NCBI RefSeq assembly: GCF_000143535.2
Contig: NC_037314.1
Span: forward strand, 2,852,001-2,916,000
DNA from: Botrytis cinerea B05.10
Lineage: Eukaryota > Ascomycota > Leotiomycetes > Helotiales > Sclerotiniaceae
Direction of reading: 5' to 3'
DNA length: 64,000 nt
The notes beneath the pieces were generated by a model, which was given only the letters and a program-made list of their open reading frames with translations, was not told where the DNA came from and did no database searches. Shown one piece after another: positions 44,901 through 56,543 of the stretch; the first letter of the stretch is position 1, and every line of letters begins with the position of its first letter. A program made the translations under genes and the position numbers.

Positions 44901-47516
44901 GAGGAAGATTTCATCGTTGCAATGCAATCAGCAGCTAAAGCTTCTTTAGTCCGAGCGGCATATGTAGAGAAGCAGCGTTTCTTCAAGGAGAATATGGAAA
45001 AGGTTGTGAAGATACAAAGTTTTGTTCGTGGGCGTTTACAGGGCGAGGCTTACAAGAGCTTGACAACTGGAAAGAACCCCCCAGTCAATACTGTCAAGAA
45101 CTTCGTCCATCTTCTCAATGATAGTGATTTCGATTTCAATGAGGAAATTGAGTTCGAACGCATGCGAAAGACTGTTGTACAGCAAGTTCGTCAGAATGAA
45201 TTGGCAGAGCAATACATCGATCAATTGGATATTAAGATTGCCCTTTTGGTGAAGAATAAGATTACATTGGATGAAGTTGTCAAGCATCAGCGAAATTTTG
45301 GCGGGAACTCGGGAAACATCCTCGTCAACAATTCCATGGCTTCAGGGAATCAATTTGATCTGAAAGCTCTTAACAAGAATTCAAGGAATAAGCTTGAGTT
45401 ATATCAACAACTCTTTTTCAACTTACAAACTCAACCTCAGTATCTTGCCCGGCTGTTCCAAATAATTCGAGAACAGGGTACTGCTGAAAAGGACTGCAAA
45501 CGCATCGAGACCTTAATGATGGGTTTGTTTGGATATGCGCAAAAGCGCCGTGAGGAGTACTACTTGCTCAAATTAATTGCTCGCTCTGCTAGAGTAGAAA
45601 TCGAGCACTTCGCCTCGATGCAAGACTTACTCCGCGGTAATTTCTTTTGGACAAAACTCCTCGCTAATTACACCCGGTCCCCTCGAGATAGAAAATTCCT
45701 TCGTGATCTACTAGGTCCTCTCATCACGGAAAATATCATCGAGGATCCCGCACTGGACCTTGAGAGTGATCCAATGCAAATCTATCGCTCAGCTATCAAC
45801 AATGAAGAGCTCCGAACAGGTAGACCAAGTCAAAGAGCATTGGAGATTCCTCGAGATCAAGCAATCAAGGATCCAGAAACTCGAGACATGTTTATTGATC
45901 ATTTACGAGACTTGAGAGAAATTTCAGATCTTTTCATGCTTGCTTTAGAAAGCCTTTTGCACAGAATGCCTTATGGTGTTCGCTTTATATGCCAGCAAAT
46001 CTTTGAAGGACTTTGCCAGCAATTTCCTCGAGAACCACAACTAATTCTCCTACAGGTTGTTGGTAATTGGTTCTTCAAATTTTACCTATACCCAGCTTTG
46101 ACTACTCCAGAGTCTATGGGTGTAGTGGAAAGGCAGCTCACCCCACTGCAAAAGCGCAATCTAGGCGAAGTTGCCAAAGTCCTTGGGCAGATCTCATCTG
46201 GGCGGTTGTTTGGTGGCGAGAATATGTTCTTGCAACCATTGAATGCCTACGTCACTGACGCCATTACCAGAATCACTGAAATCTTTTCCAACATTATCTC
46301 GGTGCCTGATGCGGAAAATACTTTCGATATTGACGAGTTCAATGATCTCTATGCTCGTACGAAACCTACACTTTATATCAAGATGGCCGATATTTTCGCA
46401 ATACACAACCTCATCTGCGAAGATCTTCCACAAATCTGTCCAAACCGCGATGATGTCCTTCGGGAAATTATTCAAGAGCTCGGCAGTGCCAAGAACAATG
46501 AGTCTGAGATGTTGGGTGGCTCCTCTGGCGAAATCCAAATGACCTTGAATCCCAAGCTTCACGACATGGACGACCCCGAAGCTGAAGTAAAAGCACTATT
46601 TATGGAGACCAAGCGATGTATTTTGTACATCATTCGAGTTCAATCCGGTCCAAACCTCATGGAAATTTTGGTGAGACCGATAACACCGGAGGATGACCAA
46701 AAGTGGCATGATTTACTGCGAGAGGAATTTTCGGCAGACAGTAAGACTCGTGGAGCGTATTCTGATGCCAATACTTTGACAGACATAAAATCCATGTCAT
46801 ATTGGGAACTGAAGAGGACTGCTTTGGAGAACATCATGAGACTTGAGCAGCTTGGTAGAATCTCGAGACAAAATTTCTACCAGGACATTCTAAATGCTAT
46901 TGCTGTTGACATTCGCACCAAAAGCAGACGTCGTGTTCAGAGACAAAGAGAATTGGAAGGTGTTAAGATGACATTAGGAAATTTGGGCGAGAAGGCGGAT
47001 TGGCTTGAGTCACAGAGAAAGAGTTACGATAATTATATTGAACAAGCTATGATGACTTTGCAGAAAAAAGGGTATGAGATCTGCCTTGTGTGTTGTTGAC
47101 ACGATGCTAATATTTGATTAAACAGGAAAAAACGTTTCCTTATGCCTTTCTCTAAACAATACAACCACGAAAAGGAACTCGAGCGTACTGGCCGTACATA
47201 CAAATTCGGCTCTTTCAAATACTCGGCTCGAACCTTGTCGGATAAAGGTGTATTGGTCGCTTGGAAAGGATACCCCGAACGTGAATGGGATAAGATCAAT
47301 CTTACAATTTCATGTGATCAAGTTGGTGTATTCTCTATTGAGGGTAGCAAAGGCAGTATTGTCATTACTGGTGCAATGGCTCAAGTTCCTATGGACTCAC
47401 TTCTTGCTGCACAATTCGCAAACCATCAGTATATGGATATGTTTGAGGGTGCGATGAGATTAAATGTCAATCTATTCTTGCATCTGTTATACAGAAAGTT
47501 CTATAGGACTGAGTAA
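41949..47516 (+). CDS. IQGAP family scaffold protein (RasGAP-related)
   Basis: Exons 41949-47071 and 47126-47516 encode 1837 residues. IQGAPs link actin, calmodulin or myosin light chains and Rho GTPases at the cytokinetic ring and the hyphal tip. Residues 1-290 are Ser/Pro-rich and disordered, with a twice-used HNRGKSIDV motif. A calponin-homology domain covers about 302-430. A Pro-Glu repeat (EPEPEPEP) lies near 475. At least a dozen IQ-type repeats fill about 495-1040, including a nearly identical 32-residue series from 651. The RasGAP-related domain covers about 1180-1430 and the RasGAP C-terminal domain about 1550-1810. The last exon supplies the C2-like end (KGVLVAWKGYP). Family members bind GTPases without being active GAPs. 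Confidence 0.95.
43899..44370 (+). repeat. 96-bp tandem repeats coding IQ motifs inside IQGAP
   Basis: Units start at 43899, 43995, 44091, 44187 and 44283, each coding 32 residues that begin V-x-D/N-L-Q-x-A and end in S-T/S-x. Units 2 and 3 agree at about 82 of 96 bases. Neighbouring IQ repeats in the same protein are far more diverged, so this block is a recent expansion. Confidence 0.85.
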
Positions 47517-48322
47517 TGTGGATGGTTGGATATGGAAATGGTCAAGTTTGCAGGGGAAGAAGTTACTTGAACATGAAAAATGAGGAAGAGATGACAAAGG
47601 TGCATCTTATTCGAACGGGAAAATATCTCTGATTTTAGGCGCAAGTTATACTTTATGGCATGGACTCGGCGTCGCATTAGGTGATGAGGTAGGAGACTTG
47701 GAAAGTCCCAAGGTCGGCCTGGATTGGGGGTTATGGTTCATGGTATTGTGTATGTACATATTCATTTTCTTCTTGAAGACGTGGGACGAAGTATTAAACG
47801 ATAAGCGGGATTCGGGAAGCAGGGAGACGACTGCTATGAATATTGATTGTTAGTGATATCACAAGATCATATGAATATGAATATAATTCTATCAAACTTA
47901 CGGTTTGAACATCAAATACCACTGCCTATCATTTTGTGTTATTTCCACTCAAGCTAGCCAACATGGAAGTGATGTCAATATGAGAGGCCCTTCTCAAGTA
48001 GGAACGGCCAGGTGAATATTGCCAATCGCGACTTCTTGAATGGTATATGACAAGCATGCTGTTTTTGAAAAGGAAAGAGCTGTCCTTCGAGATTCACTTA
48101 CAGCAGTTCACAAGAACAACATCTCAAGGTGATTTATCCTCTCTTTGGGCAACTTTTTTAATGTCATCTTCTTGAAGAATCAACTTTCCCTCTACACGGC
48201 GTCAAATTGGGTTCGAGAAACGACTGAATGTGCCACCTTCCCTTGACAAATCAGCGTCTCGTTTTTGTATCTCCGCCAAACCACGACTTTGAACGGCTTA
48301 CGACCGTAGAGACTTTACCCCA
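47517..48322. other. Intergenic with an ATG-less hydrophobic open frame
   Basis: About 800 bases downstream of IQGAP. On plus, a frame from about 47590 to TAG at about 47853 contains GLGVALGDEVGDLESPK and a clear membrane-helix-like stretch (GLWFMVLCMYIFIFFLK). It has no ATG at its start and no evident upstream exon. It may be a gene relic or chance. The rest holds nothing recognised. Confidence 0.35.
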
Positions 48323-49363
48323 ATGAAACTCAAGTTACCCCTCTTACCTTCTCTACTGCTTAGTCCCTACCAAGTCAACTCCATGCGACCGCGAAATGAT
48401 CTCGCCACAACTGCACCAGCTTCAGTTCTTCAACAGAACCCCGGGTGTGCCTTGGTTAGCTCTACACTATTCAAATGCGAATCGATTAGTCCCGGCTTTA
48501 CCTCTCTTGTCCCATCAGCCCAAGCACAATGTCTGTGTTATGATTCTTCAAAATGGATTCCGACGATATTCGACAAAGCGGTGCAAACCTGCGCCGATTT
48601 TGCAAGCACAGCCGTGCCAAGCGCATACCCGGCATTTGTAAACTTGGAGGGGTTTTGCGGTAATATTGGAAATATAATGACGACAATGAGACCTGCTACC
48701 ATCTCTCCCATTACGACTTTTGAATCATTAATTCCAACCACGACAATCCGTAGTGTGATACCAGCTTGCTATACTGCGTTATCTCTAATACAATTTTGTG
48801 CTGGCCTGGTTCCAGGGTTTATGACTTTGGGTTCTTCTCAGCAGGCTTCATGCCTGTGTTACGCGAGTGTCACATCCTGGATCCCAAAGTCCTTCGATAA
48901 TGCTATGGAGACTTGTTCACAATTTGCGCAAAGTGAAAGTGGGATTGCAGGGTTAGTCTCGTCAGTTGATATTTTCAATGGTATCTGTGAAAGTGTAGGA
49001 GATGTTTGGACAATGGGGGGGCAGGTTTCATCTATGGCCATCTCGCACTCTATAACATCGTCTGATGTGGGCTTGGCTCCTTCGACTTCAATTAGTTCCC
49101 CATCACCAGCCAGTATACCTGGATTTACTAGTTCGGCCATATCCACCATTGCTATTCATTCCTCCACCCAAAACACGCGTTCGATTGTAAAAACAATCTC
49201 GGTCACGACCATAAGCAGATCAATGACCAGTACAACTTCAGTGCCTGGATCTGGAGCAATCGACACTAGTCAAGACGGAAATATAGAACTGAAAGATGTT
49301 AGTGATCAGATGGTTATATTGATTAGTTTTGCATGTGCAGCGTTGGTGCTTTTTTTATGCTAG
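48323..49363 (+). CDS. GPI-type surface protein with two six-cysteine modules
   Basis: A 346-residue single-exon protein with an N-terminal hydrophobic signal (about 1-20) and a C-terminal hydrophobic tail (VILISFACAALVLFLC) typical of GPI attachment. Module 1 has cysteines 42, 52, 70, 72, 90 and 112. Module 2 has 149, 159, 177, 179, 198 and 222. The spacing is nearly the same in both: C-x9-C-x17-C-x-C-x17/18-C-x21/23-C. Shared words are CLCY, WIP and FD. A Ser/Thr-rich stalk covers about 230-320. The module is not the eight-cysteine CFEM pattern. I do not know a named family for it. A cell-wall or adhesion role is plausible inference. Confidence 0.7.
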   Translation: MKLKLPLLPSLLLSPYQVNSMRPRNDLATTAPASVLQQNPGCALVSSTLFKCESISPGFTSLVPSAQAQCLCYDSSKWIPTIFDKAVQTCADFASTAVPSAYPAFVNLEGFCGNIGNIMTTMRPATISPITTFESLIPTTTIRSVIPACYTALSLIQFCAGLVPGFMTLGSSQQASCLCYASVTSWIPKSFDNAMETCSQFAQSESGIAGLVSSVDIFNGICESVGDVWTMGGQVSSMAISHSITSSDVGLAPSTSISSPSPASIPGFTSSAISTIAIHSSTQNTRSIVKTISVTTISRSMTSTTSVPGSGAIDTSQDGNIELKDVSDQMVILISFACAALVLFLC

Positions 49364-50000
49364 TTCCTGCCTTGAGCAGGAAAGTAGCAAATATACTGGG
49401 GCAAATGAGATCAGCGAGAACACCGAGAGGCATGATATAGATCACTGATTGTAAGGAGATATCGGGGTTGCAAAGATCTGGAATCGGGGTTGGAAGTAAG
49501 AAGTTGGGATGCGCATATGGTAGGAGCTAGAGAGCAGCCATTGGCGGATTTCGGATATTGTATTGACTCTGTGAGATGTAATTCTAGTATCGATACATAG
49601 CCGAAAGAATGAATGGAGGGAATTAAATGTTTAACAGGCCTGTTTTGTCATGATTTGGGCGTACCTTGATTATATTTCCGACTATAAGGCTTCTAGTCTG
49701 TTAGACTTTTTATGTACCCTAAGGGATTAAACTTTGTTGGTGAATGTCCCTGGGGGCCTATCAGCAGTCAGAGGTTGCAAGCTGCTGAGCTCGATTGAGA
49801 AATCCAAGTCACAAACCGCAAACTTGTTGCGAATTAAAATTGGTTTTAAACATTAAATTATCACATCAATTCCGCCAGTCCGGGTCATGGGAAGCCCTTA
49901 CAGCGAGTCCGAAGAACAAATCTCAAACTTTCGGGATTTCAAGTTCCATAAAATGAAATTTCTCATGTGAGAAAGTGGTATCATACACGTCCATTAACTT
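49364..50000. other. Intergenic between convergent genes
   Basis: About 640 bases holding the 3' regions of the GPI-type gene (plus) and the rhodopsin-like gene (minus). No gene or repeat was recognised. Confidence 0.5.
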
Positions 50001-51376
50001 CTACTTTATTTGACAAGCCGGCACCGCGGCCTCATCCCCATTCCCACTTTCCAACCTTCTATGTGACTTTTGACTTTCATGAGAACTCGGACTAAGCCAC
50101 AAGTCGCCCTTGACATCCATAGTCTGACTGATACTCGAATGTAGAGGTGGTGATTCTCGTCCGTTACTTGATATTACTGTCGTCGTGAACCCGACGATGG
50201 CGAGATCGGGCCTTAGATTTAGTTCCGTGTCGTACATTCTTGTTCGTCTTCGGTTCATGCCGCCCACCATGCGCGTGTGGAGGCCTCCGGATGATCCGAT
50301 GGATTTCTCAGACCAGTCGAGGAATGAGCGGATGAGAGGCTTGAGTGTCGCTAAGCAAGAGGCTATAAGTCCGACTGCTGCCTCGACAATTGAGAGAATG
50401 ATGACATCACTGATATAGGGTTAATATGTGAAGTTGGTACTGGAAATGGAAAGTGATGTGTAAGGGGAAACATACGCTATTGAATAAAGATAATCGTCGG
50501 TATGCAAAAGATCGTTAATGTATGCGATTCTTGTGAGGGTACATATGCTAGCACTGATAATCCGTCAGTATCTTTTGAGGCAACCTCTATCGGATTGGCA
50601 AATTAACAACGTCGCTTACATGGAACCTAATGCTAAAGTCATTGCGACCGCGACTTTTGTTCTGGTTGTGATTTGAAGATCTGCCACGATAAACGCCGGA
50701 ATTATCCCCAGAGTCAAGTCTGCCATGACGTTCACGACTCCATGTCCATATGCCATGCCTGCTATCGTGGAGGGGTGTAAACAATGCCCGTCGATTGCTC
50801 CTCCGAATCGCCTCCAGTAGAATGATATCGGTCTACATTGAAGTAATAGAAAGGCGAAAAAAGCCGCGGTGTACAAGAGAAAGATTGCCATTGAGATATA
50901 AATGGCGTATATATGAACTGGCTTCACGGCGATGCGGACGAGGTAAAGAGCGATTGATATCTTGATAATAGCTATAGTAGGAGGGTAAATAATTTCCGAA
51001 TAACACCACCACTAAATAAAAATGTCAGAAAATTTCAAGCCATGACTTGGTATTGAGAAGCATACTTTCAATCCGCGCAGGTACTGCTCCATTGTCATAG
51101 TATCATTGTGTTGCCCAAACCCTGAATTAACTCCCAATATAGTAAAGATAACCCCAGCGCATAGAAGAAACTATGCGATGTCAGTATATATCATTCCTGG
51201 CCCTACGTGATGAGCATTACCAAAGAGACAACTGCAATGGCATCATCAACACCAAATGCCTTCAACAACCTAGTTCGAACATAGCATCGTAAAGCAACCG
51301 CCACACACGCAATCCCAGAGAATAGCAATGTAATGATCAGAATTTCATCTTGCTTGTCGGGAGCTTCTGTCACCAT
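50001..51376 (-). CDS. Seven-TM rhodopsin-domain (Pth11-like) membrane protein
   Basis: Five exons, 51376-51221, 51170-51066, 51011-50620, 50553-50476 and 50409-50001, join in frame to give 379 residues. Helix 1 (ILIITLLFSGIACVAVALRCYVR) is followed by KAFGVDDAI, the expected G-x-D-D motif. The motif GFGQH, the loop KWWCYSEIIYPP with the first conserved Cys, KISIALYLVRI, the CRPISFYW loop and GHGVVNVMADLTLGIIPAFIV follow in the canonical order. The last helix (IILSIVEAAVGLIASCLATLKP) leads to a cytoplasmic tail of about 110 residues. No CFEM domain precedes helix 1. Family members sense surfaces or host compounds through G proteins in some pathogens; this ligand is unknown. Confidence 0.85.
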
Positions 51377-54205
51377 CTCGGCAAGTTAAAATGTGCAAAG
51401 AAAGGTGAAGCAATGGTTAAAGAAATTCATAAGAGATAAAAGAGTGACCAGCCTAGCGACTCATTGGAATGATTACAAGATCAGAACGATCGTCAAGAAT
51501 GGGAGAAGATTTCTTGCGTTTCCATTTGTTTATACTTTTGCGCAGCCCCGGCACCGATAATATGCTCCCCGACGCTCTGTTTCCTGACATCTTGCGGGTA
51601 TTCTTCGATATTGTATGGGGATAGAGCACAGATGGTTATTCCTTAATGATAACGTTGGTCCTTGTTTTGATATAAAAGGAAGTGAAGGATCCGCTATTTT
51701 CATCAGGCGCAATCATTCTATATGTATCTCCGTATTCCAGAACAATATTCCTTCTTGCTGACTCCCCTCGTTCCATACGCATTGCTCAGGATTGGAAAGG
51801 AAAGAAGTTTGAATGTACCCAGCACCTTAATGTAGCTGTGTAAGGTCTATATGTGGGTCTCTGTGTATTTCTAGTAAAGCAGGGCAACCCACTAAATTTG
51901 ACCCGCTCTCAAGCCGCTGAGCGTTGAGGTATCCACATGGGCGTCCACATGAACGTGTCCATACTCCGTACTTTGCAGAGGTAGCACTGGTCTCAGAGTG
52001 AGACGACAAGATTGATTGACCTTGGATTTTCGAAATCCATAGAACTTTGTGGGAAAAAGTGGTTTGAGTAAGATCAGATCAGAGCAGTAACCTTAGATTA
52101 AATGCGGATTAAGATTGGACAGTTGTCTAACTATAACCGGCTCTCTTGATGCCGCACCGCCTGTTCAAAAGCAGCCTTAAGACCCTGAAGTTTATTTGAC
52201 CATTTTAATCCATACCGCCTTATAATTTGCACAACGTAGAACTATACGAACTTACAATGTGATAGATATCGGATTAATACCGGCGAGTGTGATATCGAAT
52301 AACAAAAACATTCTCCGGAACCCGGTGCTACCCCTGCGTTCGAATAATTAATGTTCCCTTGGCTAACTTTGCCATGGAAAAGGAGGCAATGAATTTCGAG
52401 ATCAAATTCTTCTAAAGATGTGGGAGAATCAATGGAAGAGTCAATGAACATCTTCTATTTTCCAGCTACAAGATGTTGAGATCGAGACTACTCATCTAAT
52501 CATGTCAACCTTCATATTTTATCAGATTGATTCGGTTTGGCAATCAATTCGCGACAAAGGAAAGGGGATGCGAAGAGCCGCGTAATGTTCAGTAAAATCT
52601 TTGATGAATGAAATGAATCGACTCGTGGAATTATGAAGTGTTAGCATTGACATGGATGGCATAGATCTAAGAGCGATCCCTCCGGGGAACCACAACCTGT
52701 CAGATCAAAGATACCAAAAATATAAGCGTTTTGACGGTGCATCGAGGGATCAAACTTCTCCAAGATGCCAAGATGCTGGAACGATGATGAGCATCGAAGT
52801 TCCCCAGTATGGATAATCACTACTAGGGAGAGTTTCAGCATCTGTTCGTCCCGCTCATTGCTCACAAATCGTGATGCTTCCATGTCCAGGCGAGCCGGAG
52901 TAGACGAATCAATATAAATGACTTTCCCAATGCAAAAGTCCCTTGATTTGGCATGAGAGTCTTGCAACTGCCGGAAAACTATAAGAGGTTTATAGTACCT
53001 CGCATGCATTTTGACATCCATTACGCCAGGAACAACATGAGAATATCGCAGGAAAAGCACGAGATGATATGTCTTTACTTTTTTGTACTACAGCTGGTGG
53101 GAGGTCTGCCTACTCGACTACCTCATACACGAGGTCACGCACTTCTTTACTAGTCGAAATGAATCCCAGGCCTACTTAAGATGATGAGAGATCCAAAATG
53201 CAACAGAATGGTATTCGTATTGATGTTGCTTATTCATACCGCCAAAGCATCCGAAGAATAGGGATTAACCAACTAGACAAGGATGCCATTTCCGTTGTAG
53301 CTGAAGAAGATCACCCTTGGGCACGTGAGGAGCCGCTCCATCTTCATATCCTTTTAGTGACATGACCATCGTTCTTTTGACATATGTTTCAGTTTTGGGG
53401 ATGCGCGATCGGAACGAGCCGCTCAAAAAGGTAAGAATGAGACTCATTTCTCAGGGTGGAGTATAGATCGTATGACATTGATGAATTAAAGTTGAGTTGC
53501 AGCAAGCATGAGAATATTTGAACGCCAGTGATAGCTGCCGACACCCTTCATTCAGATATGAGAATGGACAGTGACGTACGCTAAGCAGATTGACAGATGG
53601 GATAAACCAGTATAAAAACCAAGGCAAGGAGGTATATACACACAAACGAGCAGCTGCCGAATAAGGCAAACATGTGTACAAGGGGTTCCGGGGGCCCTCA
53701 TGAATGTGTCTTAAATGTGAGCTGGGAGCACTAAGAAGCGACAAAGCAATATAAGTAGCTGTCTAGACCACCTACTTCGGAGTAGTTCAGGAGTTGTCGA
53801 CTTTGCTGGAAACTTTTAGCGGAAGAGATATTTGGAGCGACAGAAACGGCCAAATAGGTGCTGGTGGCATGTGGCTGAGGGATTACCTAATCTGAAGATA
53901 TGTTCACCAGTCCCAATGTGGCGCAATTTTACGATAAGAACTATCAAGGTTTTTCCAGCATCTTCAATCCAAACCGTTCAGGAGAATCGTTTATCGTTTC
54001 ATCGTTATTGCTAAATAGAGTGAGCGTTGTGGAGGGTTGTTTAGAGGAGCCAGATTATTAGAGACTTGGGTAGCAACGGATAGCAAGCTTTTAAGTAAAA
54101 GCTGCAGAATAACAGTCTCTGCTTGAATTTTCAAAGCCAGGAGAAAAGGCACCACAGTGGAGAGATTCATAGTAGTTTTCATGACAGACAACTACCACTA
54201 TAGCC
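51377..54205. other. Long intergenic region with one doubtful open frame
   Basis: About 2.8 kb. A minus-strand frame at 52641-53018 (ATG at 53018, 125 codons) reads coherently, for example DVKMHARYYKPLIVFRQLQ and KVIYIDSSTPARLDMEAS. It has no domain I recognise and could be a relic. Elsewhere the DNA is AT-rich with only short frames. No promoter array, RNA gene or transposon end was recognised. Confidence 0.4.
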
Positions 54206-54823
54206 ATGTCATTCTTTAACGCTTTTGTCGGTACTTCTCGATCTGGCGACGCTTGGTTCCTGGCTGGCCCTACATCTTCCTTTCCGAATATCACGGCTTC
54301 CGGAGATACTGTCCTATCCGATCGCTTACCATGCAAAGGTTCTTTCGCACCTGGCTGCAAGGTTTTCCATGTGCCTGTTACCAATAGTGCTCAAGCAGTT
54401 GAAGTCGAGCTTGATGATGCTGTGGCGGCCGGACTCAAGGAGCAAGTCATAGTGTTTCAATACCAAGGCAAATTTCATGCCATTGACCACGTAAGTTAGC
54501 TGTCTTGTTCTTGCGTTCGATCAGAAAACCGAGAGTATTTTTCGACGGGAAAAGTTGAACTACTGCTGAATAGTTGGTAGAGCTGTCCGCATTCCTCTTT
54601 CCCACTTTCACGAGGCACGCCGTTTGACATTGAGGATTTCGGCATACGGTTGAGCGTAGGGATACAATGTCCAAAACACGACTGGTCTTTTGATCTGATC
54701 CACGGAAAAGGCGACCGAGGAAGTTATAAGTTAAAAGTCTGGGAAGTGCAATTGCGGCCAATTCCTGGAGCGGAGAATGAAGAGAGGGAGGTTTGGGTTA
54801 GAAGGAAGCAAAGGATAGGATAA
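54206..54823 (+). CDS. Small Rieske [2Fe-2S] domain protein
   Basis: Exons 54206-54490 and 54581-54823 encode 175 residues. The 90-nt intron has a perfect GTAAGT donor and falls just before the first cluster motif. The N-terminal half ends in VIVFQYQGKFHAIDH, the usual strand before a Rieske cluster. The cluster ligands are C97-P-H99 and C125-P-K-H128, followed by WSFDL and GKGDRGSYKLKVWEV, as in Rieske folds. The loop between the ligand pairs is 25 residues, longer than the usual 15-17. No signal peptide or membrane anchor is present, so this is not the bc1 Rieske subunit. It may be a ferredoxin-like electron carrier or a partner of an oxygenase. Function is unknown. Confidence 0.82.
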
Positions 54824-55512
54824 GCGACATTCAAACCCGAACCCGAGGTGTAGATGGAAATCAATTCGCAGAGGGGGAAGTAGAGAGTTGACTTCGACGG
54901 AGGATGAGACTGGTTTTGTTTTGAGGGGCATGCTAGAATTTTAGCCATGCTGGCCATGGACGCAAAACCTGTCAGTATCAGGGCTCATGATCCCCCCTTG
55001 ATTATCTAATCTGACCATCTGTTGTATACAATTTACACCAATATACGCAGGTGTAAAGTAAAAGTTTAATAAAGCATTGGATCCATCTTTCAGGACGCCT
55101 GAACGAATCAAGTTTTGCCCACACCACGTTCACAACAAGTCAAGTGGGGTCACGCGGCAATGCGGGGTTTGCTGGAGATCGCCGAAGCGGTAAAACGCGC
55201 CGGAAGAATTATGAATGCCTTCGGTCAAGTACCTGCCAAGTACATCCATTACATGTCTTGGAAATACACGTAGGTAGATAACGGTTGGAATTTCACCGAA
55301 AACATTTTCCGATAATGAGCCGGATATTAGGAATATACGGTGGCTTATTATCTCATGGTACTTCATACCGCTCCAAGTTCCTGATTTTGAGATCTATAAG
55401 TAGCTGCTTGAATCTACTCTCCTGAAGCCCATTGAAGCAGTTGCTAAACAGTTGATATACTTCGTGATCTCGATAGTTGGTCTATTAACCCGTACTTTCC
55501 AACACTCTCAAG
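54824..55512. other. Upstream region of the acetylesterase gene
   Basis: About 690 bases. No gene is seen. A TATAAG word near 55394 lies about 120 bases before the esterase ATG and could serve as a TATA element. Confidence 0.4.
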
Positions 55513-56543
55513 ATGGTTCGAAATCTTGGACTCCTTTTGGCCGGTCTGGCTACCACATTATTCGCATCTCCTATCTCCAGCGCAAACCCACCAGCGTTTA
55601 TACTTGCCGGTGATTCAACAACGGCCGTTCAGAATGCAGCTTTAACAGGTGGTGGATGGGGTGATGGTTTCATCGCTACCCTTCGCAATGGCGCTGGAGG
55701 TATCAATTATGGACACAATGGTGCAACGACTGTAAGCTTCGTGAATGGTGGCGATTGGGCAAAAGTATTGGCATCGGTAGCAAAGTACAAGGCAGACTAT
55801 ACAACTTTTGTTACAATTCAAGTAAGTATTGGCAAGCAGTGGAGAGGGACAAGTGATGAGATGGTATTGACGCGTGAATTAGTTCGGTCACAACGATCAA
55901 AAGGCAACGGCAAACATTTCGGTTGCGGAGTACATGGACAATTTGAAGAACATGGCGGAGGACGTAAAAGCCGCTGGTGGAACTCCAGTAAGTCAATTCT
56001 CTTTCACAGGTTCTGAGTCCTCCATTGTGTTGGTGTCGAGAACACGAAGGGTTTATCCATTGGCGACCAGAAAATTAGGCAACGGGGTGCTTTCAGCAAT
56101 CTCAATATACAACAAAGTCAACTAACCTGGGTACTTAGATCCTCGTCACTTCCCTTACCCGCCGAAGCTTCAATAGTTCAGGTCTTGCTAGCGAAAGTCT
56201 GGCCGTCCAAGCTAATGCTACCATAGCCGTTGCTAAGTCGATCGGATCTTTGTACATAGATCTTAACCGCGCATCCACAGACTATGTAGATGCTATCGGG
56301 GCGACTAATGCTGCGACGTACAACTTGAAGCCAACGGACTTCACACATTTGAATACTGCCGGAAGTGTTTTGTTCGGAAATATCGTCAGTGGATTGATCG
56401 ATGTGACTGTGGGCAGTTCATTTGGTTTCAATATCAAGACTTATACCAAGCCAAATGCAACAATTGCAAAGGATGTTGCCAGTGGGACTTACATATTCCC
56501 GAGTGGATTTGGAACTCTACCAAACAACACCCTTCCAGCATAG
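55513..56543 (+). CDS. Rhamnogalacturonan acetylesterase-like SGNH hydrolase (CE12)
   Basis: Exons 55513-55821, 55883-55987 and 56139-56543 encode 272 residues. The introns, of 61 and 151 nt, have GTAAGT donors. A signal peptide of about 18-24 residues precedes PPAFILAGDSTT, with the nucleophile S35 in the GDS block. G-H-N-D at 105-108 forms block III. D205-F-T-H208 (PTDFTHLN) supplies the catalytic acid and base. This order and length are those of family CE12 esterases, which remove acetyl groups from rhamnogalacturonan I. The enzyme acts outside the cell and would open pectin for depolymerases such as the GH28 enzyme at 25.9-27.3 kb. Confidence 0.9.

Noticed and set aside
52641..53060. Minus-strand frame of 139 codons
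   Set aside because: It reads smoothly but has no domain, no transcript signal and no neighbour logic. It is kept only as a doubtful relic in the intergenic note.
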